Assembly (NCBI RefSeq): GCF_001598435.1
Contig: NZ_BCYY01000032.1
Span: forward strand, 1-44,838
Length of the DNA stretch: 44,838 nucleotides
Reading direction: 5' to 3'
From: Sphingomonas pituitosa NBRC 102491
GTDB lineage: Bacteria > Pseudomonadota > Alphaproteobacteria > Sphingomonadales > Sphingomonadaceae
Part shown: one piece after another, positions 32,913 to 41,249 of the stretch
How positions within the stretch are numbered: position 1 is the first letter of the stretch
Layout: every line of letters starts with the position of its first letter
The notes under the pieces: generated by a model
Database searches by the model: none
Seen by the model: the letters and a program-made list of their open reading frames with translations, nothing else
What the model was told of the DNA's origin: nothing
Translations under genes and position numbers: made by a program

Positions 32913-34097
32913 ATGGCAGAGATGGGCCGGTTCGACTGGCAGGATCCGTTCGGGCTCGACGGCGAGCTGACCGACGAGGAACGGATGGTGCGCGATGCCG
33001 CACGCGATTATGCGCAGGGCGAGCTACTCCCGCGCGTCACCTCCGCCTATCTGGAGGAACGCTTCGACCGCGAGATCATGACCGAGATGGGCACGCTGGG
33101 CCTGCTCGGGCCGACGATCCCCGAAACCTATGGCGGCGCCGGGCTCGGCTATGTCGCCTATGGCCTGGTCGCGCGCGAGGTGGAGCGGGTCGATTCGGGC
33201 TATCGTTCGGCGATGAGCGTGCAGAGCTCGCTGGTGATGCACCCGATCCACGCATACGGCAGCGAGGAGCAGCGGCGGAAATATCTGCCCAGGCTGGCGA
33301 GCGGCGAATGGGTCGGCTGTTTCGGCCTGACCGAGCCGGATGCGGGGTCGGACCCGGCGGGCATGCGCACCCGCGCCGAGAAGATCGACGGCGGCTACCG
33401 GATCACCGGCGCCAAGATGTGGATCACCAATTCGCCGATCGCCGACGTCTTCGTCGTCTGGGCGAAGAGCGATGCGCATGACGGCGCGATCCGCGGCTTT
33501 GTGCTGGAGCGGGGGATGAAGGGCCTCACCAGCCCGAAGATCGAGGGCAAGCTGAGCTTGCGCGCCTCGGTGACCGGCGAGATCGTGATGGACGGGGTGG
33601 AAGTGGGCGAGGACGCGCTGCTGCCCAACGTCCAGGGGCTCAAGGGCCCGTTCGGCTGCCTCAACCGCGCGCGCTACGGCATCGCCTGGGGCACGATGGG
33701 CGCGGCCGAGGCCTGCTTCCACGCCGCGCGCCAGTACACGCTGGATCGCCACCAGTTCGGCCGGCCGCTCGCCGCGACGCAGCTGGTGCAGCTCAAGCTC
33801 GCCAACATGGAGACCGAGATCGCGCTGGGGCTGCAGGCGGCGCTGCGCTGCGGGCGGATGTTCGACGCGGGCACGCTGAGCCCCGAGGCGATCAGCATCA
33901 TCAAGCGCAACAATTGCGGCAAGGCGCTCGATATCGCCCGCGTCGCGCGCGACATGCACGGCGGCAACGGCATATCGGCCGAATTCCACGTGCTCCGGCA
34001 CGCGATCAACCTCGAGACGGTGAACACCTATGAGGGCACGCATGACGTGCACGGGCTGATCCTCGGCCGGGCGATCACCGGCATCGCGGCATTCTGA
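32913..34097 (+). CDS. gcdH: Glutaryl-CoA dehydrogenase
   Basis: A 394-residue acyl-CoA dehydrogenase. It matches glutaryl-CoA dehydrogenase in its N-terminal FDWQDPFGLDGELTDEERMV, in GCFGLTEPDAGSDPAGM and GYRITGAKMWITNSPIADVF (FAD and substrate binding), and in TYEGTHDVHGLILGRAITG, where Glu374 is the catalytic base. The enzyme oxidises and decarboxylates glutaryl-CoA to crotonyl-CoA at the end of lysine and tryptophan breakdown, passing electrons to ETF. It starts 1 bp after the Mic60-like gene and overlaps the GNAT gene (TGATG). Confidence 0.93.
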   Translation: MAEMGRFDWQDPFGLDGELTDEERMVRDAARDYAQGELLPRVTSAYLEERFDREIMTEMGTLGLLGPTIPETYGGAGLGYVAYGLVAREVERVDSGYRSAMSVQSSLVMHPIHAYGSEEQRRKYLPRLASGEWVGCFGLTEPDAGSDPAGMRTRAEKIDGGYRITGAKMWITNSPIADVFVVWAKSDAHDGAIRGFVLERGMKGLTSPKIEGKLSLRASVTGEIVMDGVEVGEDALLPNVQGLKGPFGCLNRARYGIAWGTMGAAEACFHAARQYTLDRHQFGRPLAATQLVQLKLANMETEIALGLQAALRCGRMFDAGTLSPEAISIIKRNNCGKALDIARVARDMHGGNGISAEFHVLRHAINLETVNTYEGTHDVHGLILGRAITGIAAF

Positions 34098-34615
34098 TGG
34101 CGCCCGATCGGCAGCCGGTGCTGGAGGGTGCGCTCGTCCGCATCCGGCCGCTGGTCGCGGCGGATTGGGAGGCGCTCTACGCCGTCGCCTCCGATCCGCT
34201 GATCTGGGAGGTGCATCCGCGGCCGGATCGCTGGCAGGAGCCGGTGTTCCGCCAGTTCTTCGCCGAGGCGCTGGCCTGTGGCGGCGGCCTGGCGATCGAG
34301 GACAAGGCGACCGGCGCGATCATCGGCTCGAGCCGCTACGACTATCACGTGCCGGAAGAAGACGAGATCGAGATCGGCTGGACCTTCCTCGCCCGCGCCT
34401 ATTGGGGCGGCACCTACAATCGCGAGGTCAAGCGGCTGATGCTCGACCATATCCACCGCTACGTCGGCACGGTGTTGTTCCTGGTCGGCGAGAACAATGT
34501 ACGGTCGCGCGGGGCGATGGCGAAGATCGGCGGGCAGCTGATTCCGGGGCGCAACCATCGCGGCGGCGGCCAGGTCTTCTCCGACCACGTCGTCTACGCG
34601 ATCCGGCGCCCGTGA
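34097..34615 (+). CDS. GNAT-family N-acetyltransferase
   Basis: A 172-residue acetyltransferase of the RimJ/RimL-like branch (Acetyltransf_3): RIRPLVAADWEALYAVASD at the N-terminus, SSRYDYHVPEEDEIEIGWTFLARAYWGG in the middle and a C-terminal NNVRSRGAMAKIGG, which corresponds to the N-x-x-S-x-x-x-x-x-K-x-G CoA-binding motif. The acceptor is unknown. It sits between gcdH and the CoA-transferase gene with overlaps at both ends (TGATG before, GTGA after), so it is translated with them. Confidence 0.87.
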   Translation: MAPDRQPVLEGALVRIRPLVAADWEALYAVASDPLIWEVHPRPDRWQEPVFRQFFAEALACGGGLAIEDKATGAIIGSSRYDYHVPEEDEIEIGWTFLARAYWGGTYNREVKRLMLDHIHRYVGTVLFLVGENNVRSRGAMAKIGGQLIPGRNHRGGGQVFSDHVVYAIRRP

Positions 34616-35718
34616 AGCCGCTCGCCGGCATCAAGGTCGTCGAGCTCGCGCGTATCCTCGCCGGCCCCTGGTGCGGGCAGCTGCTCGCCGATCTTGGGGC
34701 CGAGGTGGTGAAGGTCGAGCGGCCCGGCGCCGGGGACGATACCCGGCACTGGGGCCCGCCGTTCCTCCACGATGCGGACGGTGAGAACCGCGACGCCGCC
34801 TATTTCCACGCGTGCAACCGCGGCAAGACCAGCGTCGGCATCGACATCGCCACCCCCGAGGGGCAGGCGGCGGCGCGCGCGCTGATCGCCGATGCCGATG
34901 TGGTGATCGAGAACTACAAGGTCGGCGGGCTGGTGAAATACGGGCTCGATGCCGCCAGCCTCCGCGCGGCGAACCCGCGGCTGATCGTCTGCTCGATCAC
35001 CGGTTTCGGCCAGACCGGGCCCTATGCGGGCCGCGCCGGCTATGATTTCATCATCCAGGGCATGGGCGGTGCGATGAGCCTCACCGGCGAGCCCGACGGC
35101 GCGCCGCAAAAGGCGGGCGTCGCCTATGCCGACATCTTCACCGGGGTCTATTCGGCGGTCGCGATCCTCGCCGCGCTGCGCCGCCGGGACGTGGAAGGCG
35201 TCGGCGCGCATATCGACATGGCGCTGCTTGACACGCAGGTGGCGGTGCTGGCCAACCAGGCGCTCAACTGGATGGCGAGCGGTATCGTGCCGCATCGCAT
35301 GGGCAACGGCCATGCGAACCTGGTGCCCTATCAAGCCTTTGCCTGCCGCGACGGCGAGTTGATCGTGGCGGTGGGCAATGACTCGCAGTTCGCGAAGCTC
35401 TGCGCGATCCTCGGCCTCGACCTCGCGAACGATCTGCGGTTCGCGACCAATCCGGCGCGTGTGACGAACCGCGACGCCCTCATCCCGCAGCTCGCCCGCG
35501 CGATGCTCGATCGGGCCAAGGCCGATCTCTATGAGGCGCTGGAGGCGCAGGGCGTGCCTGCCGGGCCGATCAACCGCGTCGACGAGGTGTTCGCCGATCC
35601 CCAGGTGATCGCGCGGGGGCTGGCGATCGTGCGCGACGGGCTGCCGGGGCTCGCCAGCCCGATCACGATCGACGGCGAACGCATGGTCGCCGAGCGCGCG
35701 AGCCCCGCGCGGCCCTGA
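34612..35718 (+). CDS. Class III CoA transferase (CaiB/BaiF), probable glutarate CoA-transferase
   Basis: A 368-residue family III CoA transferase: KPLAGIKVVELARILAGPWC, NRGKTSVGIDIATPEG, TGFGQTGPYAGRAGYDFIIQ and GVAYADIFTGVYSA, where the aspartate of YADIFTG is in the position of the CoA-linked catalytic residue. Start is GTG at 34612 overlapping the GNAT stop. Family III enzymes move CoA between dicarboxylic acids; linkage to gcdH suggests activation of glutarate with succinyl-CoA or another donor, as by mammalian SUGCT (inference). It ends the hemC-to-CoA-transferase unit; a REPIN-like element follows. Confidence 0.87.
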   Translation: MKPLAGIKVVELARILAGPWCGQLLADLGAEVVKVERPGAGDDTRHWGPPFLHDADGENRDAAYFHACNRGKTSVGIDIATPEGQAAARALIADADVVIENYKVGGLVKYGLDAASLRAANPRLIVCSITGFGQTGPYAGRAGYDFIIQGMGGAMSLTGEPDGAPQKAGVAYADIFTGVYSAVAILAALRRRDVEGVGAHIDMALLDTQVAVLANQALNWMASGIVPHRMGNGHANLVPYQAFACRDGELIVAVGNDSQFAKLCAILGLDLANDLRFATNPARVTNRDALIPQLARAMLDRAKADLYEALEAQGVPAGPINRVDEVFADPQVIARGLAIVRDGLPGLASPITIDGERMVAERASPARP

Positions 35719-35736
35719 CGAGTTGCGTCCCACTGG

Positions 35737-35834
35737 CCGTCATCTCGGCGGAAGCCGGGATCCCTTCGCCACTCCGTGCAAGAGAGAGCCGGTGCGGAGA
35801 CCCCAATGGACCCCGGCTTTCGCCGGGGTGACGG
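35737..35834. repeat. REPIN-like doublet palindrome, copy C
   Basis: Arms CCGTCATCTCGGCGGAAGCC and the inverse ending GCCGGGGTGACGG around a ~38-bp centre similar to copy B. It lies between the convergent CoA-transferase and COQ9 genes and may also act as a terminator for both. Confidence 0.85.
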
Positions 35835-35850
35835 ATGAGGGGTGGGACGC

Positions 35851-36507
35851 CTAGATCGCCGGGTAGCGCAGCCGGCCGATGAAGCGGGAAAGGCTCGGCC
35901 GGTTGGTCGTCCGGCCCACGAACCCGGCCTTGGCCTTTTCGAAGCGCATGATGCCGTCGATGCGGCGGCCGAGAAAGGCGCGGGTATCCGCCCATTCCTC
36001 GCTTTCGTCCTGGACGAACACGGCGATGGTCGCGGCATAGACGCTGCCGAGCGTCATTCGCTTGGTATAGTGATTGTAATCGGTCGCAGTGTCGCCGGCC
36101 GCGCGCCACATCGCGTCCGCTGCGCGCCAGCCGAGCTTGCTGGCCTTCGCCAGGTTCTGCGGCATGGCCAGGATCGCCAGCGCCCGGCGCAGCGCGTCGC
36201 GGTACGGGGCGAGCAGCGCCAGCCGCGCCTCGACCAGCGCGGTGATGCGCGCGCGGATTTTCATGCCCGCCAGCGTCTCGGGCGAGAGTTCGTCGAGCAT
36301 CGCCCGGTCGATATGCGCGAACCAGGCATCGATCATCGCCAGCGGACCGTCCGAAAAGGCGAGTCGCGCCACGTCGCGATCGACGCCCATGCCGTCGGCG
36401 GTGGCGTCGAGCGCACGCGCGTTCCAGCCGTCGAAGGCGGCGTTGGCGGCAAGCGACGGGGCGAGCGCCGCGCGCAGTTCGTCGAGGGTGGCGTCGGCGA
36501 GATCCAT
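35851..36507 (-). CDS. COQ9 family protein
   Basis: A 218-residue COQ9-type protein: an N-terminal TetR-like helical region (LAANAAFDGWNARALDATAD) and the conserved C-terminal block DTATDYNHYTKRMTLGSVYAAT followed by RIDGIMRFEKAK. In mitochondria COQ9 binds isoprenoid lipid and supports the COQ7 hydroxylase in ubiquinone synthesis; the bacterial protein is presumed to act similarly. ATG at 36507 matches the family start; an upstream in-frame extension is arginine-rich and not conserved. Confidence 0.9.
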   Translation of the reverse strand: MDLADATLDELRAALAPSLAANAAFDGWNARALDATADGMGVDRDVARLAFSDGPLAMIDAWFAHIDRAMLDELSPETLAGMKIRARITALVEARLALLAPYRDALRRALAILAMPQNLAKASKLGWRAADAMWRAAGDTATDYNHYTKRMTLGSVYAATIAVFVQDESEEWADTRAFLGRRIDGIMRFEKAKAGFVGRTTNRPSLSRFIGRLRYPAI

Positions 36508-36553
36508 GGAGCCTGATCTAGGCGCGAAGCCGCGCCCCGGCAACCGCTGGCGT

Positions 36554-37459
36554 CTACCCCTTCGGCCGTACCGCGCCCTGCCGCACCAGCACCAGCGCCG
36601 CGGCAACCAGCGCCGCGCCGAACAGGTCGGCGGCCGCGAGCTTCTCGTCGAAGATGAACCAGCCGAGCGCCGCGCCCACCGCCGGCTGCACCAGCAGCGC
36701 GATGCCGATCACCAGCGGCGAGAGATGGCCGAGCGCGTAGATCATGCAGCCTTGCCCGATCAGCTGGCTGACAATGGCGAGCGCGAGCAGCGGCCACCAG
36801 AGATGCGGCACGATCTGTTCGCCCAGCGCGAGCGCGATCACCAGCAGCGGCGGGATGGTGGCGAGCGAGGACAGCGCCAGCGCCGGCACCGGGCCGAGGC
36901 TGGTCCGCACCCGCGCCATCAGCGCGAAATAGACCGCGTAGAACACGCCCGCGAGCAGGCAGAACAGGTCGCCCGCGAGATGGCGCGAGGAGAGCTCCGC
37001 CGAACGTCCCAGCAGCAGCGCGCCGCCGATCGCCGCCAGCAGCAATGCCGCCCCCTGCATCTTGCTCGGCCAGGCGCGCGCGATCACGAAGCCATAGATC
37101 GGGAAGATCAACGACGCCGAGTTGCCGAAGAGGGTCGAGTTGGCGAGCGTGGTGCGGACGATGCCGACATGCCAGCTCGCCAGGTCGAGCGCGAAGATCA
37201 CGCCGGCGATGGAGAGGAGCCACCAGCGCCCGCGTGCCAGCGCGATCGGCTTTTCCCCCATCGCGGTGGCGGCGGCGAACAGGATCGGCGTGGCGATGAT
37301 CAGCCGCCAGAACGCGGCCGAGACCGGGCCGACATCCGCCATCCGCACGAACAGCGGGCCGGTGGCGAGCGCGGCGTTGGCGATCAGTGCCGCGACGAGC
37401 GCTGTCGCAACATGGCTTCGTGCCGGGGAAGTTTTTGTTGTCGGTGCGTTGCGGTGCAT
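36554..37459 (-). CDS. EamA/DMT-family permease
   Basis: A 301-residue membrane protein with ten predicted helices in two EamA repeats (about 18-150 and 163-295). GPVSAAFWRLIIATPILF and ANSTLFGNSASLIFPIYGF fit repeat 1; LSPLVIGIALLVQPAVGAALGWFIFDEKL is the hallmark end of repeat 2. DMT permeases export or import metabolites; the substrate is unknown. It is divergent from the OYE gene (55 bp between starts) and 46 bp upstream of COQ9 on the same strand. Confidence 0.9.
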   Translation of the reverse strand: MHRNAPTTKTSPARSHVATALVAALIANAALATGPLFVRMADVGPVSAAFWRLIIATPILFAAATAMGEKPIALARGRWWLLSIAGVIFALDLASWHVGIVRTTLANSTLFGNSASLIFPIYGFVIARAWPSKMQGAALLLAAIGGALLLGRSAELSSRHLAGDLFCLLAGVFYAVYFALMARVRTSLGPVPALALSSLATIPPLLVIALALGEQIVPHLWWPLLALAIVSQLIGQGCMIYALGHLSPLVIGIALLVQPAVGAALGWFIFDEKLAAADLFGAALVAAALVLVRQGAVRPKG

Positions 37460-37514
37460 GGCGCCGTTTAGCGCCCTATCTCCGCCAAGTCACAAGCTGC
37501 ATGAGGGAATTTCA

Positions 37515-38630
37515 ATGCCCAGCCTGTTCGATCCGATTCAGATCGGCGCGATCCACGCCGCCAATCGCGTGTGGATGTCGCCGCTCACCCGGGGGCGCTC
37601 GACCCGCGGCCATGTGCCCACGCCCGTCATGGTCGACTATTACCGCCAGCGGGCCAGCGCCGGGCTGATCATCACCGAGGCGACCGGCATCAGCCAGCAG
37701 GGGCTCGGCTGGGCCTATGCGCCGGGCATCTGGAGCGACGCGCAGGTCGAGGCGTGGAAGCCGATCACCGCCGCCGTGCACGAAGCGGGCGGCCGAATCG
37801 TCTCGCAGCTCTGGCACATGGGCCGGCTGGTCCATTCGGACTTTCTTGGCGGCGAGCCGCCGGTCTCGGCATCGGCGACCACCGCGCCCGGCAGCGTCCG
37901 CACCTATGCAGGTGAGGATGCCGGCGAGATCAAGCGGCCGTACAGCCTCGCGCGGCCGCTTCGCCTCGACGAGATCCCCGGCATCCTGGACGATTACCAG
38001 CGCGCCGCCGAGAACGCGATCCGCGCCGGCTTCGACGGGGTGCAGATCCACGCCGCCAATGGCTATCTGATCGACCAGTTCCTCCGCGACAATTCGAACT
38101 TCCGCGAGGATGCGTATGGCGGCTCCATCGAGAACCGCATCCGGCTGCTGCGCGAGGTGAGCCAGCGTGTCGTCGACACGATCGGCGCGGACCGTACCGG
38201 CGTGCGCCTGTCGCCCAATGGCGAGGTGCAGGGCGTCAACGACAGCAACCCGGCGCCGCTGTTCGAAGCGGCGGCGGCGGCGCTCGACGATATCGGCGTG
38301 GCCTTCCTGGAAATGCGCGAACCGCGGGCCGATGGCACCCGTGGCGTGCCCGACCAGCCGCCGATCCATCCGCTGATGCGCAAGGCGTATCGCGGCGTGC
38401 TGGCGCTCAACTCGGACTATGATGCGGCAAGCGCGCAGGCGGCGCTCGATGCGGGCGAGGCTGATGCGATCGCCTTCGGCCGGACCTTCCTCGCCAACCC
38501 GGACCTGCCGCGTCGCCTGCGCGAGGGCCTGCCGCTCAACCCGCAGCGCGAGGACCTCTTCTATGTCGGCGGGGCGGAGGGCTATACCGACTATCCGACC
38601 GCCGACGAGAGCGTCCTTCAGTCGGCCTGA
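37515..38630 (+). CDS. Old-yellow-enzyme family NADH:flavin oxidoreductase (NemA-like)
   Basis: A 371-residue FMN oxidoreductase of the classical OYE group. SLFDPIQIGAIHAANRVWMS at the start, the QLWHMGR segment, and GVQIHAANGYLIDQFLRD with the substrate-anchoring His179 and Asn182 are diagnostic; ADAIAFGRTFLANPDLPRRL binds the FMN phosphate. OYEs reduce activated C=C bonds and nitro compounds with NAD(P)H. The ATG at 37515 follows GAGGGA; its 3' end overlaps the convergent small membrane-protein gene by 13 bp. Confidence 0.93.
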   Translation: MPSLFDPIQIGAIHAANRVWMSPLTRGRSTRGHVPTPVMVDYYRQRASAGLIITEATGISQQGLGWAYAPGIWSDAQVEAWKPITAAVHEAGGRIVSQLWHMGRLVHSDFLGGEPPVSASATTAPGSVRTYAGEDAGEIKRPYSLARPLRLDEIPGILDDYQRAAENAIRAGFDGVQIHAANGYLIDQFLRDNSNFREDAYGGSIENRIRLLREVSQRVVDTIGADRTGVRLSPNGEVQGVNDSNPAPLFEAAAAALDDIGVAFLEMREPRADGTRGVPDQPPIHPLMRKAYRGVLALNSDYDAASAQAALDAGEADAIAFGRTFLANPDLPRRLREGLPLNPQREDLFYVGGAEGYTDYPTADESVLQSA

Positions 38631-39094
38631 TCGAAGCCGTCGATCCAGCGCGTGCTGGCCTGGTGGAGATGCGCGCGCATCTTCGCCGGCGCCAGTACCG
38701 CCGCAAGGATGAAGGGGAACCACGGCCAGAACAGGAAGCTGCCGGTTACCAGCAACGCGATCAGGATCGCGCCGCCGAAGCGCAGCGCCGCCAGCCGCGA
38801 ATGGGCGGTGTAGTTGAGCTTGATGGTGCGGGGTGCCTTCTTGTCGAACCAGCTGCGCGTGACGAAGCTGTCCGGCGTGGCGCGCGGCTGCTTGAACCCG
38901 AACTTCCAGCCTTGCGCACCCCGCCCGCCCGGGGGAGGGGCTATTCTCGACCGGCGTGCCCCGTTGCCGCCCCCCCCTCCCGCAAGCGGAAGCGGAGACT
39001 TGGTCTGGGACACTGCGCGCCCCGTGGCGCGATCCACCACGACCAGCCGCCGCCCCCGCTCTTCTACGCGGTAGCGGGAGGGCGGCATGTCCAT
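38618..39094 (-). CDS. Small membrane protein with a repeat-derived insertion
   Basis: A 158-residue protein I do not recognise. The N-terminal ~28 residues (RYRVEERGRRLVVVDRATG) and the C-terminal half, with a transmembrane hairpin (about 104-137, FGGAILIALLVTG then FLFWPWFPFILAAVLAP), look like normal coding sequence. Residues about 30-61 (SQTKSPLPLAGGGGG onward to PPPGGRGAQG) are low-complexity and encoded by DNA related to the CCCTCC palindromes, sharing a 19-mer with 6151-6169. So a repeat unit seems to have inserted in frame. The start could also be ATG at 39088. It lies 4 bp after ribH and probably shares its transcript. Confidence 0.7.
   Translation of the reverse strand: MDMPPSRYRVEERGRRLVVVDRATGRAVSQTKSPLPLAGGGGGNGARRSRIAPPPGGRGAQGWKFGFKQPRATPDSFVTRSWFDKKAPRTIKLNYTAHSRLAALRFGGAILIALLVTGSFLFWPWFPFILAAVLAPAKMRAHLHQASTRWIDGFDQAD
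38925..39000. repeat. Repeat-like palindromic segment inside a CDS
   Basis: CCGCCCGCCCGGGGGAGGGG on one side and CCCCCCCTCCCGCAAGCGGA on the other flank a ~25-bp centre, in the same arm-centre-arm plan as the intergenic repeats. It is read in frame on the minus strand as a Gly/Pro/Arg-rich insertion. Confidence 0.6.
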
Positions 39095-39098
39095 CTGA

Positions 39099-39518
39099 TC
39101 AGCCGAACTTGGCCTTGAGCGCCAGCATCGCCAGCGCCGCCTTGGCGGCCTCGCCGCCCTTGTCCTTCTGCTTCGGATCGGCGCGGACCAGCGCCTGTGC
39201 CTCGTTCTCGACCGTGAGGATGCCGTTGCCGATCGCGACCCCGTCCATCGACAGCGCCATCAGCCCGCGCGCGCTCTCGCCCGCCACGATCTCGAAATGA
39301 TAGGTCTCGCCGCGGATCACCACGCCGATGCCCACGAACGCGTCGTAGCGGCCGCTGTCCGCCGCCAGCGCCACCGCGCCCGGAATTTCCAGCGCGCCCG
39401 GCACGGTGATCACCTCGGCCTTGTGGCCGGCCGCCTCGATCGCCGCCTTGGCGCCAGCGATCAGCATGTCGTTGAGATGCTCGTAGAAGCGTGCTTCGAC
39501 GATGAGGATGTTGGCCAT
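39099..39518 (-). CDS. ribH: 6,7-dimethyl-8-ribityllumazine synthase
   Basis: A 139-residue lumazine synthase. NILIVEARFYEHLNDMLI, the TVPGALEIPGAVALAA substrate loop and VIRGETYHFEIVAGES with catalytic His74 identify it. It joins 5-amino-6-ribitylaminouracil with 3,4-dihydroxy-2-butanone 4-phosphate. Its ATG lies at the ribB stop (39518), so the two are coupled; the butanone-phosphate supplier is encoded immediately upstream. Confidence 0.96.
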   Translation of the reverse strand: MANILIVEARFYEHLNDMLIAGAKAAIEAAGHKAEVITVPGALEIPGAVALAADSGRYDAFVGIGVVIRGETYHFEIVAGESARGLMALSMDGVAIGNGILTVENEAQALVRADPKQKDKGGEAAKAALAMLALKAKFG

Positions 39519-40651
39519 TATTGCTCCGGATCGATGGGCCGCGTGCCGGCGATCGACAGGCCATAGCCGTCGAGCCCGATCAGCGTGTGATGGGTGTTGG
39601 AGAGCAGGATCATGTCCTGCACGCCGAGTTCGGTAAGGATGGTCGCGCCGACGCCGTAATCGCGCAGCTCGTCCATGTCCTTGGGCGGGATCGCGCCGCT
39701 ACGGGTCTGCAGCGCGACGGTATAGCCGTCGGGGCGCGGCCGGTTGATCACCACCACCACGCCGGCACCTTCCGCACCGATGATCTCCATCGACTTGCGG
39801 AGCAGCCCGCCGCGCGTGCCGCCTTCGCCGAACACATCGGCGAAGGGAGAGAGCGCGTGCATCCGCACCAGCGTGGGCTTGCTCGGATCGATGCGGCCCT
39901 TGACCAGCGCGACCTGCTCGGTGCCGGTGGCCTTGTTCCAGAAGGTGAGCGCGCGCCACTCGCCGCCCCAATCGCTGGTGAAGCTCGCCTCGGCGCGCTG
40001 CTCGACGAGATGGTCGTGGCGGCGACGATAGGCGATCAGGTCGCGGATCGTGCCGATCTTGAGGTTGTGGAGCTGGGCGAAGCCGACGAGATCGTCGAGC
40101 CGGGCCATCGTCCCGTCGTCCTTCATGATCTCGCAGATCACGCCGGCGGGGTTGAGGCCGGCGAGCCGGGCGACGTCGACTGCCGCCTCGGTATGGCCGG
40201 CGCGGACCAGCACGCCACCGTCGCGCGCGACCAGCGGGAAGACATGGCCCGGCGTGACGATGTCGGCGCGGTCCTTGGTGCTGTCGATCGCAACCGAGAT
40301 GGTGCGGGCGCGGTCGGCGGCGGAGATGCCGGTGGTCACGCCTTCCTTCGCCTCGATCGAGACGGTGAAGGCGGTTTCATGGCGGGTGCCGTTGGCGCGG
40401 CTCATCAGCTCGAGCCCGAGCTGGTCGACGCGCGCCTTGGTCATCGCCAGGCAGATCAGGCCGCGGCCGTATTTGGCCATGAAGTTGATCGCGTCCGGCG
40501 TCGCCATCTGGGCGGGGATGACCAGATCGCCTTCATTCTCGCGATCCTCGTCGTCGACCAGGATGAACATGCGGCCGTTGCGGGCCTCGTCGATCAGTTC
40601 CTCGGGCGAGGAGAGGAAGCCGTGCTTGAGCGCGGCGAGTTCAGCCTTTGG
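39518..40651 (-). CDS. ribB: 3,4-dihydroxy-2-butanone-4-phosphate synthase fused to a degenerate GTP cyclohydrolase II domain
   Basis: A 377-residue two-domain protein. The N-terminal DHBP synthase is intact: DDEDRENEGDLVI (from residue 34), RHETAFTVSIEA, GVTTGISAADRA and GHVFPLVARDGGVLVRAGHTEAAVD. The C-terminal ~170 residues are GTP cyclohydrolase II-like, but the zinc cysteines are missing: the place of the usual S-E-C and R-C-D-C-G reads HALSPFADVFGEGGTRGG, and no EGRGIGL loop is present. It probably makes only the butanone phosphate. GTG at 40651 is chosen because GGAGG lies 6 nt upstream; it overlaps ribE by 11 bp. Confidence 0.92.
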   Translation of the reverse strand, partial: PKAELAALKHGFLSSPEELIDEARNGRMFILVDDEDRENEGDLVIPAQMATPDAINFMAKYGRGLICLAMTKARVDQLGLELMSRANGTRHETAFTVSIEAKEGVTTGISAADRARTISVAIDSTKDRADIVTPGHVFPLVARDGGVLVRAGHTEAAVDVARLAGLNPAGVICEIMKDDGTMARLDDLVGFAQLHNLKIGTIRDLIAYRRRHDHLVEQRAEASFTSDWGGEWRALTFWNKATGTEQVALVKGRIDPSKPTLVRMHALSPFADVFGEGGTRGGLLRKSMEIIGAEGAGVVVVINRPRPDGYTVALQTRSGAIPPKDMDELRDYGVGATILTELGVQDMILLSNTHHTLIGLDGYGLSIAGTRPIDPEQ

Positions 40652-41249
40652 CACGCAATGCCTCCATGCGCTGGAGATAGCGCGCCAGCACGTCGATCTC
40701 CAGATTGACCGCCTGGCCCTCCGCCAGCGTGGCGAAGGTGGTGACCGTGGCGGTGTGGGGAATGATGTTGAGGTGGAATTCGACACCTTGCGGGGTATCG
40801 TCCACCGCGTTGACCGTCAGCGACACGCCGTCGACGGTGATCGAGCCCTTCGGCGCCACATACGGCGCGATCTCCGGCCCCGCCGCGATCACGACATGGT
40901 GCGAGCCGTCGATCGCCTCGACCAGCTTGACCCGGCCGACGCCGTCGACATGGCCGGTGACGATATGCCCGCCCAGCTCGTCGCCCAGGCGCAGCGCGCG
41001 CTCGAGGTTGAGCTTGCGGCCGGCGGTCCACTGGTCGTCGGCGGTGCGCGAGACGGTTTCGCCCGACACGTCGAAGTCGAGCCAGCCGGGCCCCTTGTCG
41101 ACCACCGTCAGGCACACGCCCGAACAGGCGACCGAGGCGCCGAGATCGATCTCATGGGTGGGATAGGCCGTCGACACGCGCACGCGCAGGTCGCCCTGGC
41201 GCTCTACCGCGTCGATCGTGCCGACATCGCTTACGATTCCGGTGAACAT
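40641..41249 (-). CDS. ribE: Riboflavin synthase, alpha chain
   Basis: A 202-residue riboflavin synthase with the diagnostic MFTGIV start and two lumazine-binding repeats (about 1-95 and 96-195), the first with ASVACSGVCLTVVDKG and the second with GSITVDGVSLTVNAVDD. It dismutates two dimethylribityllumazines to riboflavin. Overlaps ribD (TGATG at 41247-41251) and ribB (11 bp). Confidence 0.96.
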   Translation of the reverse strand: MFTGIVSDVGTIDAVERQGDLRVRVSTAYPTHEIDLGASVACSGVCLTVVDKGPGWLDFDVSGETVSRTADDQWTAGRKLNLERALRLGDELGGHIVTGHVDGVGRVKLVEAIDGSHHVVIAAGPEIAPYVAPKGSITVDGVSLTVNAVDDTPQGVEFHLNIIPHTATVTTFATLAEGQAVNLEIDVLARYLQRMEALRAKG

